The notes: generated from the sequence alone by a model not told the origin. Shown: positions 10,194-23,300, numbered from the stretch's first letter. The stretch is DNA of 64,000 bases from Crotalaria pallida (GCA_037953625.1 CM075649.1:121765290-121829289); one strand, 5' to 3'. Made by a program: numbers and translations.

Positions 10194-12576
10194 ATGGCTG
10201 AAGACTCAAGCTCAGCTCAACTTCCAAAAGAAGACATTGCAGAAAGTGAGAATGTTGTTGAAGTTGATGGTTTTTCCGTTGAAATCAAGGGCATGGATGA
10301 TGTTGGAGCTATAGATTTTAGCGCATTAACAAGTGAATCTATGAAGTTCTTCAAGTTTGCTGACAATGAACTTGCCTACGCATTTTATAACGCATATGGT
10401 CTTGTTAAAGGATTCAGCATTAGGAGAAGCAAGTTGGCAAAAAACTGCGAAGGCAAGGTTGTTAGGCTGTATTTCTTTTGCAGCAGTGAAGGATTCCGCG
10501 ATCGTTGTTATATGCAGCTGGAGAACCGCCAACGGAACCCAAAATCCATTATGCGTTTTGGATGTCAAGCCAAAATGCGCATCCGTCTTGATGAGACAAC
10601 TGGTTGGTGGACTGTGATTTACTTCAATGACGATCATAATCACAATCTATTCGGTGGTAGGTATGGTATGCTGCTGCGATCTCAAAAGTCGATGTCGGAT
10701 GCCGATTTTACCCAAATGAATTATATGAGGAATGTTGGTATAAGCACTCCACACATCTATTCTGCCTTTGCTAGCCAAGCAGGAGGGTACGACAAGGTGT
10801 CATTTAGGAAGCGGAATATGTATAATCAAATTCAAAAACAAAGGTATACCAAAGAGGGAAATTCAAGCAACGCTATAAAGAACCTAACGGAGATGGAAGC
10901 TGCTGAACCTGGGATGTTTTGGAAGCATACTGTTGGTGAAGATGGCAGGATAGGTAAATTGTTTTGGTGCGATGGGATTTGCCGTTACGACTACCAAGTG
11001 TTTGGTGACGTTCTTGCTTTTGATGCAACTTATCGTAAGAACAAATACAACTGTCCTCTTGTTGTTTTTTCCGGGGTAAATCATCACAACAACACTATTG
11101 TATTTGCTTGTGTTGTCATAAGTGATGAAACGGAGGAAACGTACACTTGGTTGCTTGAGAGATTCGTGGAAGCAATGAACGGCAAGGCACCGAAATCAGT
11201 GATTACAGATGGGGACTACTCAATGAGGAATGCTATTTCTAAGGTGTTTCCCGAAGCACACCACAGGCTTTGCGCTTGGCACTTGATTAGGAACGCTGCG
11301 AAGAGGGTTGGCAACACACAATTCACCCATTTGTTTAGGAAATGCATGCTGACTGATTATGAGATTGGGCGTTTCCATCGCATGTGGGGTCTGTGTTTGG
11401 AACAAGTTGCTGGTGAATCCGCCATTAAGTGGGCAAGTGATATGTTTGAGATAAAGGAGATGTGGGCTGCAGCTTACATGAGAGGCAAGTTCTTCGCTTG
11501 ATTTAGGACAACATCCCGATGTGAGTCCATGCATTCTCAGCTTGGGAAGTTTATCAGCTATAGAAATGATTTGACAGAACTTCTCCAACACATCAAGCGC
11601 GCGCTAAGTGCAATGAGGAATGTTGATTTGGAGGCCGATTTCAACTCTGCATATGGTGAACCAGTAATTTGAACCCACTTGTTCTAACTTGAGCGACATG
11701 CAGCGAAGGTTTTCACTAGGGAAATATTTGAGATGTTCCGCCCTTACATTATGGACGTCGTTTGGATGAAGGTAATTGCGTGGAAGGAGACACCGGCGTA
11801 CAAGATATATATTGTTACTAGATACCAAAGAGAACATACTTGTTGGCATGTTTGTTATAGTGAAGATGATGGGGAGGTTGGGCTGGAATGTTCATGTGAG
11901 AGGATGGAGAGCTACGGGATTCCATGTGCACATCAGGTTTCTGTATTGTTTTTCCTTGGAATAGGTGAATTACCTAAATGTGTGGTGCTAGACAGATGGA
12001 CTAAGGGTGTAAAGGATAACTTTGATCTATCTACTATACAAGGTCCCTGGATTGATGAAGCTCTGAAGTATTGTAGATATGTCGGGTTGCTCGAGTGGGC
12101 GAAACGGCTGTGTAAAGCGGCAAGTTGCAGTATTGATGAGTATAACTTGAAGAGGGAGCTGCTTAGCAGAGAAGCATTAGAACTGGAGGCAAAAGAAGGT
12201 TATTAAAATGAGGATGACCGTCATTCCACCTAAATCCAAGGAGAGATTGTGAGAGACCCGAAAACTGTGAGGGCTAGATCGGGTATTGATTTATCACCTC
12301 ATGGAGGGAAAAGGAAAAGAGTCATAAGTTGTGGCATATGCAGGTTGGCGGGGCACAATCGTAAGGCATGTCTGATGGCTGGAGAGGTTGAGAAGTTCAA
12401 GAAAGGAAGATCTGGAGCTAGTACTTCTATGGCTGGGGATGATCATGTAAGTGATTTTACATCATTTTGTATTATCGTTTTTTCTAGTCAGGAGTACGAG
12501 CAATTTACACTTTATTTCGTAGGATCACTGTTCTGGTAGTCAAGGTCTTTGGGGTGGCAGTCAAGGATATAGTTGA
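10194..12576 (+). pseudogene. FAR1/FHY3-related (MULE-transposase-derived) gene with in-frame stops
   Basis: The first open part (10194-11501, 435 aa) carries a FAR1 DNA-binding zinc-finger domain (about residues 55-150, ending in DDHNHNL). It also has the MULE transposase core (LAFDATYRKNKYN and ITDGDYSMRNAI around residues 270-345, CAWHLIRNA). The same frame continues to 12446 with a SWIM zinc finger (CSCERMESYGIPCAH, about 11910) and a CCHC knuckle (CGICRLAGHNRKAC, 12330-12371). A 76-nt GT-AG intron (12447-12522) and an 18-codon exon end in TGA at 12574-12576. Stops interrupt the frame at 11499 (TGA), 11670 (TGA), 11685 (TAA), 12204 (TAA) and 12231 (TAA), with no frameshift. FAR1 proteins act as nuclear transcription regulators in light signalling; TE copies are transposases. 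Recent pseudogenisation is most likely. The 5' 435-aa part could still be expressed. Confidence 0.8.
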
Positions 12577-13466
12577 TCAAGTGGATTCGTGGTGATTTGC
12601 TGGTATTGATGTTTATCTTAATTGTAATTCACTCTGTGATAATTAATATTGGTATTTTTTACATGTAACTTGACAAAACGCCTTATTTTTTCCTCTGTAG
12701 GTTTGGTGTTGAGCTGCTCGGGGGTTGCTGCAGCAGGCAATTTGTTTGTTGGTCCCTGACAGTGACGATATTTTTCTTTATTAGTAATGAATTATGTAGT
12801 ATTTGGATTGTGGTTATTGTAAGGTTTATTTAATTTTTCATTGAACTTATGGATTCAAAGGATGGTTGTTGTTGGATTTGAAACCTTAATCCTTATTTTA
12901 TTCTGTATCCCATATTTAGTTTGCTGTTATTGGTCTGATATGCATCTCGTAGCAACATGTTAATATTTTGAACCACCACCCATGTCATGTGTTTGTTTGG
13001 GGCATAACTGTACTCATTCTTGCCCTCTTTCCTATTCTACTACTTGAGGACATTCCAGCCAATATCGATTTGATTGTGTGATAAATAATTATTCTCCGAT
13101 TACTGTTTTGAAAATGTTTTTTATAGGAGGATTGAATTTAATATTATCAACAGACAGATAGGATTATCACTATAAAGCTTGTTTAGATGAGTGGAAAATC
13201 GTTGAGAAAGCACAAACTGTAATAGAAAAGATTAATGGACGGTAGCAGCAAGTTATCATTCTCATTAATAACACAAACGATACCACACATGGTGTACATA
13301 ATAGAAAAGATTAGTCCTCCTACCAGCATGTTCTTATTGTCATGAATCACAGAAATGATCACAACATTACAAACATAGTCGAACCAGGAATAGTAAACAC
13401 GTACTTTATAACATCAAACAGGTAACATGCTGCTCATATCACACCAAACACAAACTAGACTTGTTC
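12577..13466. other. intergenic: 3' region between convergent genes
   Basis: This holds the 3' flank of the FAR1-related gene (a possible further UTR intron near 12600-12700) and the 3' flank of the convergent mini-B3 gene. No other open frame or repeat was recognised. Confidence 0.5.
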
Positions 13467-13944
13467 CTAATCGGTTTCTTCCTCTTCTTCTTCATTGTTT
13501 TCCTCAGCAACTTGTGCTTCCGGTTGAGAGAGATCAACTTGAAACCTTGACATTCCCAAATACTTAAACCTGACAGTGTCACCATTCCCCAACATAAATG
13601 CCTCCCTGAATGTATCCCATCCACTCATTATTGATCCCCAATTTCCATATCCAGAGTTTTCAATATAGTGAAGGCGCCATGTTTTTCCATCCATAGAATG
13701 AACCGTCCAAATAGCACCGAGTTGATTACGAAACTTTGCAACAAAATCAGTTGGTAAATCAAAATAACTCTGCAGTTAAAACGCAAAAGAATTTTTCCAA
13801 ACATTTAACAAAAATAGGCAAATTAATTAATGAATAAGAGGAAGAGAGGAGAACAGTTTTGTTTGTGATCACCTTATCAGCTTGTATTGTTATTGTTAGA
13901 ACATACAAAATAGGCATATCAAACACACTAACAATTGAAGACAT
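13467..13944 (-). CDS. small single-B3-domain protein (REM-like), two exons
   Basis: Exon 1 is 13944-13873 (ATG, MSSIVSVFDMPILYVLTITI, donor AAG|GTGATC). Exon 2 is 13769-13467 (acceptor ACTGCAG). They join in phase 0 to give about 124 residues. Exon 2 contains a B3 fold signature: LPTDFVAKF at its start, W in IWTVHS, a GW(DTF) block, GDTVRFKYLG and FQVDL at the end. An acidic tail (EEEEEETD) follows. B3 domains bind DNA in the major groove; REM-family members are plant nuclear proteins, many uncharacterised. The gene has no internal stops and good splice sites, so it looks intact. Its closest relative here is the gene at 56482-56967. The interval 13945-14623 shows no gene. Confidence 0.75.
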
Positions 13945-14623
13945 CTCCTCCTTAAAAAAAAATAGAAGATTAGAACTAAGTTTAAAGGAACAAAAGAGAA
14001 TAATGGGAGTTTATGTAAACTACTAACTTTCAAGGATGATTGCTGGTTATTCCTATGGTTCCTTATGACGGGAAAATGGTTCTATTTATAACAGATGAAG
14101 CATACCTAGTTGTGTAGGAAATAATAAATTAATTTTTCGTATTTTTTTGTGTTGGATAAGATGTAACATTCAGACTCACATGTGAATAGTAATGACAAAT
14201 GCATTTCATGTCCACTTTAAATCATGTCATGCAATGGTTTCTGAACAAAGAAAGGTGACTGAACTTTCTTGTGATAACTGTACCCCACACATGCAAGTTA
14301 GGTGTAGTAAATTTGGGTTCAGTTAAGCTAAATGCATTTTTAACACGAATTAAGAACAAACAACTCAAATTCAGCAACATAATTTGCAACCAAAAGTCAA
14401 GTGATCAAGATCATTAACCATGGCTCAATTACAGGATCCAAAAAGAGGAGCACATGGTTGCTAATCTTCTAATGAAGTTAGCATGAACAACAAAAGGGTG
14501 TGTCAATACTGTCTGCATGTCTTTGAGTCATAATATGTGGTTACAATCATAATAGAAAGGAAAATGGAAATTCACAAGTGACGCTAGCAGGCAATCATGG
14601 ATCATGCCTCTCGTATCAAGACC

Positions 14624-16769
14624 TTAAGCAAATTGTTCCCATCTTCTTTCAGCTTCCTGCTCAATTTCAATCTTGAGCTGATTGAAGGGGTCCATAGTCA
14701 TCATCAAAGCAGTTTTTATGCACACACTTATCTCTTTCAACTGTGTGCATCAAAGAAACAATGTGTTAATTGTTATTATATATTCACACTGGCCATATTA
14801 TATACAAATTTAAATGAGTTATACATACAATTCCAGGTAAGTTGGGGACAAATTCATCCTCCATTAGCATCCATTGCAGCACCCAAACAGAAGAATTGAC
14901 ACTGTTACCAAATGCATATCACAATGAGTATCAGTGTTGTACATGATTGAGTTTTAATGAGGTTGTGATTCGACGTTTACTTTTCTTTTTATTTTCGGCA
15001 TGAAAAAAAAGCATGTGAACTTCATATTACCTGCTTCCCATGTTTGGCACCCCCCTAGCTATATCAATTGGCCAGGCTCCAAGATCATATGGTGCGTAAA
15101 CAGTAGAGTCTCCAAATGCATCAGATGTCATCGTGGAGTATAGAGTCTCACACTTGATTAAATTCAGGATGCAGTTATTAGGTACTAAAATGATATGATA
15201 ATTTAAAATCATTGTAATGCTTAAACTGAATTTCAATTACACTAACCACATTGCGAATGACAGTTCGTCTATCCTGTATGTAATGATCTGGCAGATGTGA
15301 GTCCACAAGGTACACGGTTCGGTCAGAGATGCTTACGACCATCAAGTACCAATGACTGTACTCTTGGATGGGTACATAAATCTGTGATGCAAAAGCTCAT
15401 ATCACTATATATACAACCTTCATGCATTTCTTTATCAATAGGAAGCGCAAAATAAGTTATTTTTGATTTACTAATACTCACGAATTTCAGGTCAGGAGTT
15501 AGATTCATCCATGTGTTCTTGTACAAATCGAGCATTTCAGTGATACTCTTGCCATATTTCAAATCCTCCTGAAGTAAACATGTTAGTTCATTGTCAGCAA
15601 AAATTATTAAGTTAAACAAGTACTATATCAATTTGAGTCAAGCTTCAATTTAGGCTCACAGTGAATGAGGGAGGCAAATGCTAGGTCTTGATGCCCGAGT
15701 AGTACTTCTGTGTCAATGCAACCTTCATAGCATACACGGTGAAAACCTAAACCGGGAAAAAAAAGTTGTCGTTAGAGTATTCTGCTATGCCGTCATTGCG
15801 TCTTTAAACCAAAAAATTGAACATGCACTTACCTTCTCACATATCTCTTTGCCAGGCACCAAGCTAAGGAAGTCCATCCTCCAAAGTCTCTCATCTCCCA
15901 TTGATACCAGTGGTTGACTGCAAGTTTACATGTGAATACAGACTTAGACAAGTTACAATGCAAGTGGATAGTTTCTTATATTCTTTACAACAACAATATC
16001 ATATGCCTTACTGCGATCACTTACCAAGGTTCCATATCCTCACCAAAAATGAAAGCAAACATTTTGGCCTCAGCAAGTGTGAGGTTCACGTCAACAGGAG
16101 GCTTGAACAAAGGCTTCATCACACGAGGTATGGTGACTGATTTCTGCTTTGGGCTGGGTTTGGTCTGTGATGACCCAGACATGGTTGCCTTACCCTTACC
16201 ACCAGTTCTTGGACAAGGCCTTTCACTTGACTTGGTGGTTTGTCCCCCACCTGGTCTTGGCGGCTTCTGGGTGCTTCTAGCTGGAGATGAAAACAGATTC
16301 TTACTCAACACGCACCATGTCATCATCCATTTCATGATGTCTTTTCTGTGCAGTTAATTCACTCTGTCAATATATATACTCAAACTAAAATTAAACATTA
16401 ATAACTGAGTTAATGATACGACCTTAGATGACCTAGGTGCATCACTCTCTCCATATAAGTTTCCTAGCTTTAGGTTGGGGGTTGACATTATGTTGTTGAG
16501 GTCCGATCCTCCTTCATCATCTAACACTTGTAGGATGAAGTTGACAGTTAGTGAGGGTGGGAAGTCAAATGTTGGTGAAGAGTTTCCAGGGAAATCACTT
16601 CTGCCTTGGGTATGAGCCCCGAATACTTCATGAGCCTGAGACCCAATGTGTTCTGCATCAAGGTCTATCACTTGCCTAGTATCAGCCCCAACGTTGTTAT
16701 GCTCAGAACTAGGTGCAGCAGGTTGTTTTTTTAGCACAATCAATTCCAGTAGCTTAATTGAATTGTTAT
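14624..16769 (-). pseudogene. Ulp1-like (C48) protease gene, 3' part downstream of the retrotransposon
   Basis: Minus-strand exons with GT-AG borders that join in phase: 16769-16423 (interrupted upstream by the LTR element), about 16335-16025, 15917-15833, 15746-15660, 15568-15482, 15381-15247, 15152-15031, 14901-14829 and 14739-14624 (TAA). The catalytic region has the His motif SHWYLMVV and the Asp motif YLVDSH, as in SUMO/Ulp1 proteases. The block expected to hold the nucleophile reads VNSSVWVLQW, with Ser where Asp-Cys-Gly would place Cys. Exon 15746-15660 has an in-frame TAG before HLPPSFT where relatives usually have Trp. The join near 16335 also needs an unusual acceptor or a one-base shift. 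Such Ulp1-like genes are often carried by plant MULE and CACTA transposons. With an 11.8-kb insertion and stops it is very probably dead. Confidence 0.75.
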
Positions 16770-17500
16770 TGTGACACCCTTCCGGATTACCCAAATATAA
16801 TCTAGTATTTATGCTTTATATTGGATAATATATGGACTTGTGAGCTAAGAAAATATGGTAAATAAAATTTTCTTTAAAGCGGGTGCACAATTCATCAAAT
16901 GGAACTCTTGGAGAATAAATTCTAAAATCCTTTAAAACACTTGTATCGAGTTCGGCGATTTTAAAACCTTTTCTCAAACAGGATAACATTCGTTCTTTAG
17001 AAATTTCTTTACATTTTACAATCAATTGAAGCTACCCATACTTTGTTCAATAAAACTGATACCGTCAATTAATACTTATAGCCGAGTTCATTCATAAGTT
17101 AAATCAGAGTAAGCGGAAATTACTGGACTATGCAACTGATATGATATAAACATAGATTTTCATATATACGAAAGAGTCATACATACATAGTCCATGAGAT
17201 AAGTCACCAAGTTCCAAAAATATAACAAGTCCATGTAAACAGATCTACATCACTATGATACTATAACCCTAGAGTAAAACATATGTACAATATATACATA
17301 ATCAAAATACAACCCCAGGGATAGTCACGTAGATCCATCAGCATCAGATGCAGTAGTAGTAGCAGTAGTAGTCTCCCAAAAACATAGGTAATAAGGTAGT
17401 AGCATCATCATCACAGCAGCAGCAGCACATCTCCTCCACCGCACGGATCCAAGGGTCCACATCATACACCATATGCACGTACCTAGGGATCATCGTCCCT

Positions 17501-17953
17501 CTAGTCACTCCCAGTAGAATGCACGACAGGCTCGCTCCCACTCTCGTCCTCCACCGGATCCTCCTCGATCTCATCCGAGGGAGAGTGTACCCTACCACTG
17601 GGTACCGGGTCAGGTGATGGTGAAACCCTGACGGGGCTCCTCGGATAAGAAGGGGGAGTCTCCTCGCGGACAACTCTCGAAGTAAAAGGGTGAGAGCGGG
17701 TAGGTCGAAAATGAAAACTATGGTAAGAGCGAGCTGGTCGCGTGGGAGGTGGTCCATGATAAGTATAAAACGGGGGTACATGCATAGTGTATATAATGGG
17801 AATCCTAAACCTACGAGGACGGAATCGCATCAGCGGATTAGGGTGGTAGAATGTGAACTCTACCTCCCCCTCATACACCGCGCGATGGTCCTCATAGATC
17901 CATACGCCACTAGGAAGTGGCCGGATCTCGATGCAAGCAATGTAACGAGACAT
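17501..17953 (-). CDS. LTR-internal open frame, ~150 aa (3' LTR copy)
   Basis: From ATG at 17953 it begins MSRYIACIEIRPLPSG and continues into a Pro/Ser/Arg-rich stretch and an acidic tail (DEIEEDPVEDESGSEP). It is in the sense orientation of the element. A CCCTTGTAG acceptor-like site lies just before the ATG. The stop comes six codons earlier than in the 5' LTR copy because of one transition. The family is not recognised and it may be non-coding. Confidence 0.3.
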   Translation of the reverse strand: MSRYIACIEIRPLPSGVWIYEDHRAVYEGEVEFTFYHPNPLMRFRPRRFRIPIIYTMHVPPFYTYHGPPPTRPARSYHSFHFRPTRSHPFTSRVVREETPPSYPRSPVRVSPSPDPVPSGRVHSPSDEIEEDPVEDESGSEPVVHSTGSD

Positions 17954-18669
17954 CACCTACAAGGGCATAGGGGTAAGCAATTCTACTCACATAATCAATA
18001 GAGAATAAATCATGCAACATATGAAAGATAATAATGCATCAATTAATAACAATCACAATTAGCATCTAGCAAGTATCAGATGCACATAGGATGCTCACAC
18101 TTAATTCAGGTATATCAATTGCATTAAGTGAATGACATGATGCATGATTTTAACTCTCAACTTATCTCCACATTTTCTAAGTCACTCTCTGACGTCCATC
18201 CCTGACAACCCAGCACTCCATAGTGCGTTGTATTCCTAGGTATACAACAATTCGTACATTCACCTAGAATGTACACGTCAAGCTTGGTATCCATGCCACC
18301 CGAGCATATCCCGTCATCCAAACGGATCGTCATCCAAACGATATATCCATATCGGCACCCACAAAGCCGACCACGTCATCGACGTGTCATCAAGCAAGCG
18401 TATTGGCACTCCCAGAGGCCCTCCACATGTTTATCGAAACATGAATACGTCCTACCATCCAAACTCCAGAATGAATGCATTTTAGACTTAGGGGAAATTG
18501 ATTAATACTTTACTTGCCACCTAGGCTTAATTTTCAAAATGGATCGTCACCGAACAATCTATTTGTATTTATCAATTTCTCTAAGTCTTTGATCCCTTGA
18601 ATTATCCTTAATAATTCCTTAATTAATTAAGTTAGAATTGAAAATGATGTTTTCAGATTCTGGGCATTT

Positions 18670-19010
18670 TACTCGAGTAAAGTTCAGAATACTCGAGTGT
18701 TCTGGAGATTTTCCAGATTACTCGAGTGTTCTTAAGCTTACTCGAAGGTTCATGTCTTTCTGAGGATTTGGGTTTGAATTTCAACAATTTACTCGAGTAG
18801 TTCATGAGTTACTCGAGTGTTCTTGGACTTTTCCAGAATACTTGAGTGACTTTGAATGACTCGAGTGTTTGACCTATAACAATTCTCAGTTCATGCCCGA
18901 TACTTGAGTACCAGACAAAATACTCGAGTGTTCTTATGACATTTACTTTATTTTGAACACGATTTACTCGAGTACTTTGCCATTTACTCGAGTGTTTCGC
19001 AGCTGACAGT
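18670..19010. repeat. cluster of ACTCGAGT palindromes in the 3' LTR
   Basis: Nine ACTCGAGT sites plus three one-base variants (ACTTGAGT, ACTCGAAG) occur in about 340 bp, many followed by GTTCT. Two more lie at about 20025 and 20047. The same cluster is in the other LTR (about 26885-27220 and 28242-28272). Confidence 0.85.
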
Positions 19011-20318
19011 ATTGAAAACTGGTTTTAACATGCCATTTTCATTTCTACTCAATTTAAGTCCATTTCAGGGATCCACAGAGTTAACATATCATTAATCAAA
19101 CATGTTACAACACTTATTTCAATTCAAAACACAGAATTGATAGAGAAATCATTGATTATGCATAAAAAGGCATTTTAACAACTCAATACCTCAAATCACA
19201 CAATAAGCATAATATTCATGAAACAAAGCTCATTTAAGTTCACATGCATGATAACAAACTTGCTCAATACGGATTTAGAGCATGGATTGGTCTCCAAACC
19301 AAAGTTCCTATAGAATCTAAGCCCTTAGAGCCTCTTGGTGGCTCTCTAACACATTTAATGGATTTCAAACTCTATCTAGTGAATATAATTACTTCCCCTT
19401 ACCTCTCAGATGTGAATCAACAGAAAGAAATCCAAAGAAAGCTCTCCAAACCCAGAAATCCACTTGAACTTCTCATGCATGACAGTTTTGAGTACCATAC
19501 CAAAATGGAATTGGTTCGTACATGAAACAGAGAATTAGATTGGGGAAAATTAGATTTCTAAGCTCTATGCAACATCATCTAACTAAAGGAATTGAGTTTG
19601 AGACTCAAGAACTCAAGAGCTTACCAGAATCGATGATCACAGTGAGCTCCAGACACCAACTCAAGCAAGAACAGCTCCACTTCAAGACTTCGATTCTCTC
19701 AATCCACACACTCAAACCTCACAATTTTGGTGTCTATACAAAGCTCGTGATGTGAGCTTTGTATTGGTGTATAGATTATCACTCAACTCAGCTCACAGAG
19801 GAAGAATCGAAGAACACAATTCGAAAACCCTAACTCTTCTAATCTTCAACAAGTTAATCAAAATTCTCGACCAAGGGACAATGATGCGTTTAAATAGGCC
19901 AATGGAAAGCTCATGCGGGGCGACACGACGCCTATGGCGTTGGCATGGTGGTGATTTCGTGTCACCATCACGAAATCGTTGGTTGTGACTCACCAAACGC
20001 ACTAACTCGTGCAGTTTGACCCAGAATACTCGAGTATTCCAGAAAATACTCGAGTGTTTTACCCAGATTTTGAAAAATAATTATTTTATTTACTTTCCCT
20101 CCAAAACCTTTCCTATAATTGCTTCTAGGTCCCAACCCAGGGACTAATATGCAAAATATACATTTTAGGCATTTAAATTATTTATTAAATAATTTCTCAC
20201 ATGCAAGCTAATTACATACACACATATTTTAATCAAGGATTAATTTGAAAACTATTAATTATAATTAAATTATAATTAACATTTCATTAATCGGGGATTA
20301 AAATTTTGGGGTGTTACA

Positions 20319-20332
20319 CTACTCCCCCACTT
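20319..20332 (-). other. polypurine tract
   Basis: Reading in element sense (minus strand) it is AAGTGGGGGAGTAG, directly abutting the 3' LTR. This is the standard plus-strand primer position for plant Ty3/gypsy elements. Confidence 0.9.
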
Positions 20333-20360
20333 ACAAGGAATTTTGTCCCCGAAATTCAAC

Positions 20361-23300
20361 TCATACAAACAAGTCAGGATAATCCTGACGCATCTTATCC
20401 TCTAATTCCCAAGATGCTTCTATTACATCTCCACAAACCCAGACAATTTTGACCAGATGAATATCCTTCCCTCTCAGCTGCTTGATTCTTCGATCTTCGA
20501 TGCGAACTGGCACAGCTTTGAAGGTTAGGTTCTTATGAACTCCTAAGTTATCCGGTTGGATTCTAAGGACAATGGTGGGGTCATGGACATATTTCTTCAA
20601 CTGAGACACATGGAAAACATTGTGGAGGTTAGCTAATGATGGAGGCAGGGCTAACTGATAAGCTACTGGGCCGATTCTTTTGAGAATTTGGTAGGGACCA
20701 ATGAACTTAGGTGATAATTTCTGGGTTTTCAAGGCTCTACTAACACCTTTGGTTGGTACAATCCTAATGAACACATGGTCTCCTTCGACAAACTCTAAAG
20801 GTTTCCTTCTCCTATCAGCATAGCTTTTCTGCCTACTCTGAGCCGTCTTCATCTTTGCTTGAATCATCTTGATCTGCTCCGTGGTCTCTTGCACAAAATC
20901 TGGCCCAACCAGAGAATTCTCCCCCACTTGAAACCAGCATAACGACGTCTGACATTTCCTTCCATACAGAGCTTCAAATGGTGCCATTCCAATGCTCGTG
21001 TGGTAACTATTGTTGTAAGTGAATTCCACGAGCGGCAACATTTGTTCCCAATTCCCTTGTTCTTCCAGTGCACAAGCTCGCAGAATATCTTCCAATGACT
21101 GAATAGTCCTCTCCGTTTGACCATCAGTCTGAGGGTGATATGCAGAACTTAGCTTCAATCTTGAACCCAAGGCTCTATGCAGATCTTCCCAAAACTTTGA
21201 TGTAAACCTCGGATCGCGATCAGACACAATGCTTGATGGTACTCCGTGCAGACGAACAACTTCCTTGATGTACAACTGAGTGAGCTTTTCCAATGAGTAG
21301 CGCATATTCACGGGAATGAAATGCGCTGACTTGGTCAATCGATCCACAATCACCCAGATTGCATCATGACTAGTAGACGTCCTTGGCAGTCCCGACACGA
21401 AATCCATCGAGATGCTATCCCACTTCCATATGGGAACTTCTAAAGAAAGCAACTCTCCTCCTGGCCTTTGGTGTTCTACCTTCACCTTTTGACACACCAA
21501 ACAGCACGCCACATACTCAGCTACATCCTTCTTCAGCCCCGGCCACCAAAATAATTTCTTTAAGTCCTGGTACATTTTAGTAGCTCCCGGATGCATACTC
21601 ATCTTACTCTTATGCGCTTCATCCAAAATCATCCTTCTTACTTCCAAATCATCAGGCACACAAATCCTCGTTTTAAAGCGAAGGATTTCATCCTTCCCTT
21701 CTTGAAATTCCAACTCCTTACCTTCTTGCATCAACTTCCTCTTTTCCATGAGTTTCCCATCCTTGTGTTGCAATTCTCGAATCCTTTGCAGGAATTCGTT
21801 AGCAACCTGTAGCATCCCCAACTTGATACTCGTCGGCTCCACTTGCATCGTCAAACTTAAATCCCGAAACTCCTCTATCAGTGCAGCTTCTCTAACCATC
21901 ATTGCACTGATATGCATTGTCTTTCTACTTAATGCGTCCGCCACAACGTTAGCCTTCCCAGGATGGTAATGGAGCTCAAACTCATAATCCTTCAAAAACT
22001 CCATCCATCTGCGTTGCCTCATATTCAACTCCTTTTGATCAAAGAGGTACTTTAAACTCTTATGGTCACTAAACACCCGGAACGTAGTGCCATAGAGATA
22101 GTGCCTCCAAATCTTTAAGGCAAACACCACAGCTGCTAACTCCAGGTCATGGGTTGGATAGTTCATCTCATGAACCTTTAACTGTCTCAAGGCATAAGCG
22201 ACAACTTGCCCATCTTGCATCAAGACACACCCAAGACCTTGTTTCGACGCGTCACAATACACATCGAAACTCTTCTGTGTATCGGGCAACACTAATACGG
22301 GAGACGATGTCAACCTTTCCTTCAACTCCCGAAAACTCTTTTCACACTTTTCGTCCCACAGGAATGGTTGATCTTTCTGAGTCAACTTCGTCAGAGGCAG
22401 TGCGACCTTCGAGAAACCCTCGATAAACCTTCTATAATACCCAGCCAATCCGAGAAAACTTCTAACCTCCGTGACCGACTTCGGTTGCTCCCATTGCAAA
22501 ACCGAATCTACCTTCGTCGGATCAACCGCAATCCCTTTATTTGAAATCACATGCCCTAAAAATTTAACCTCCTTTAGCCAGAACTCACACTTCGTAAGTT
22601 TGGCATACAGCTGTTTCTCCTTTAAGATGCTTAACACTACCCTCAAATGTTCAGCATGCTCTTCGGGGCTCTTAGAGTAGATCAGAATATCGTCAATGAA
22701 CACAACCACGAATGAATCTAGATAAGGTCTAAAGATTCGATTCATGTAGTCCATGAAGATAGCTGGTGCATTAGTCAATCCGAATGGCATTACGACATAC
22801 TCATAATGTCCGTATCGAGATCGGAATGCAGTCTTAGAGATATCCTCCTCTCTAATCCTGATCTGATGGTACCCCGACCTCAAATCAATCTTGGAAAATA
22901 CTGATGCCCCACGTACTTGATCCATAAGGTCATCTATCCGTGGCAACGGATACTTGTTCTTGATGGTGACCTTATTCAGCTGCTGATAGTCTATACACAT
23001 CCTCATGCTACCATCCTTTTTCTTGACGAATAGGACAGGAGCACCCCAAGGTGAGACGCTTGGTCGGATCATCTGTTTCTGTAGCAACTCCTCAATCTGC
23101 TTCTTCATCTCTGCCATTTCCGGTGGTGCCATTCTATAAGGAGCAATAGAAATGGGACCAGCTCCGGGAATTAGGTCGATACCAAATTCAATCTCTCTTC
23201 TTGGTGGCAGACCAGGAATCTCATCAGCAAACACTTCTGGAAACTCTTGAACAACAGGAATCTCTTCCATCTTCGGACCACTCTCCTCCACCTCTGAGTT

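Larger units (their letters stand above)
16770..20318 (-). repeat. 3' LTR of the chromovirus
   Basis: On the plus strand it runs TGTGACACCC to GGGGTGTTACA, 3549 bp. It contains an open frame (17501-17953) and a cluster of ACTCGAGT palindromes (about 18670-19010 and 20024-20055), both shared with the other LTR. Plus-strand open frames here (19244-19988) are not supported as genes. Confidence 0.95.

Noticed and set aside
14597..16357. Plus-strand open frames at 14597-14899 and 15678-16357
   Set aside because: They are antisense shadows of Ulp1-like exons, whose minus-strand splice sites and motifs are convincing.
19244..20002. Plus-strand open frames in the LTR (and the same at 27461-28219)
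   Set aside because: They are duplicated with the LTR, antisense to the element, and show no motifs. The sense-strand frame at 25700-26170 is the better candidate.
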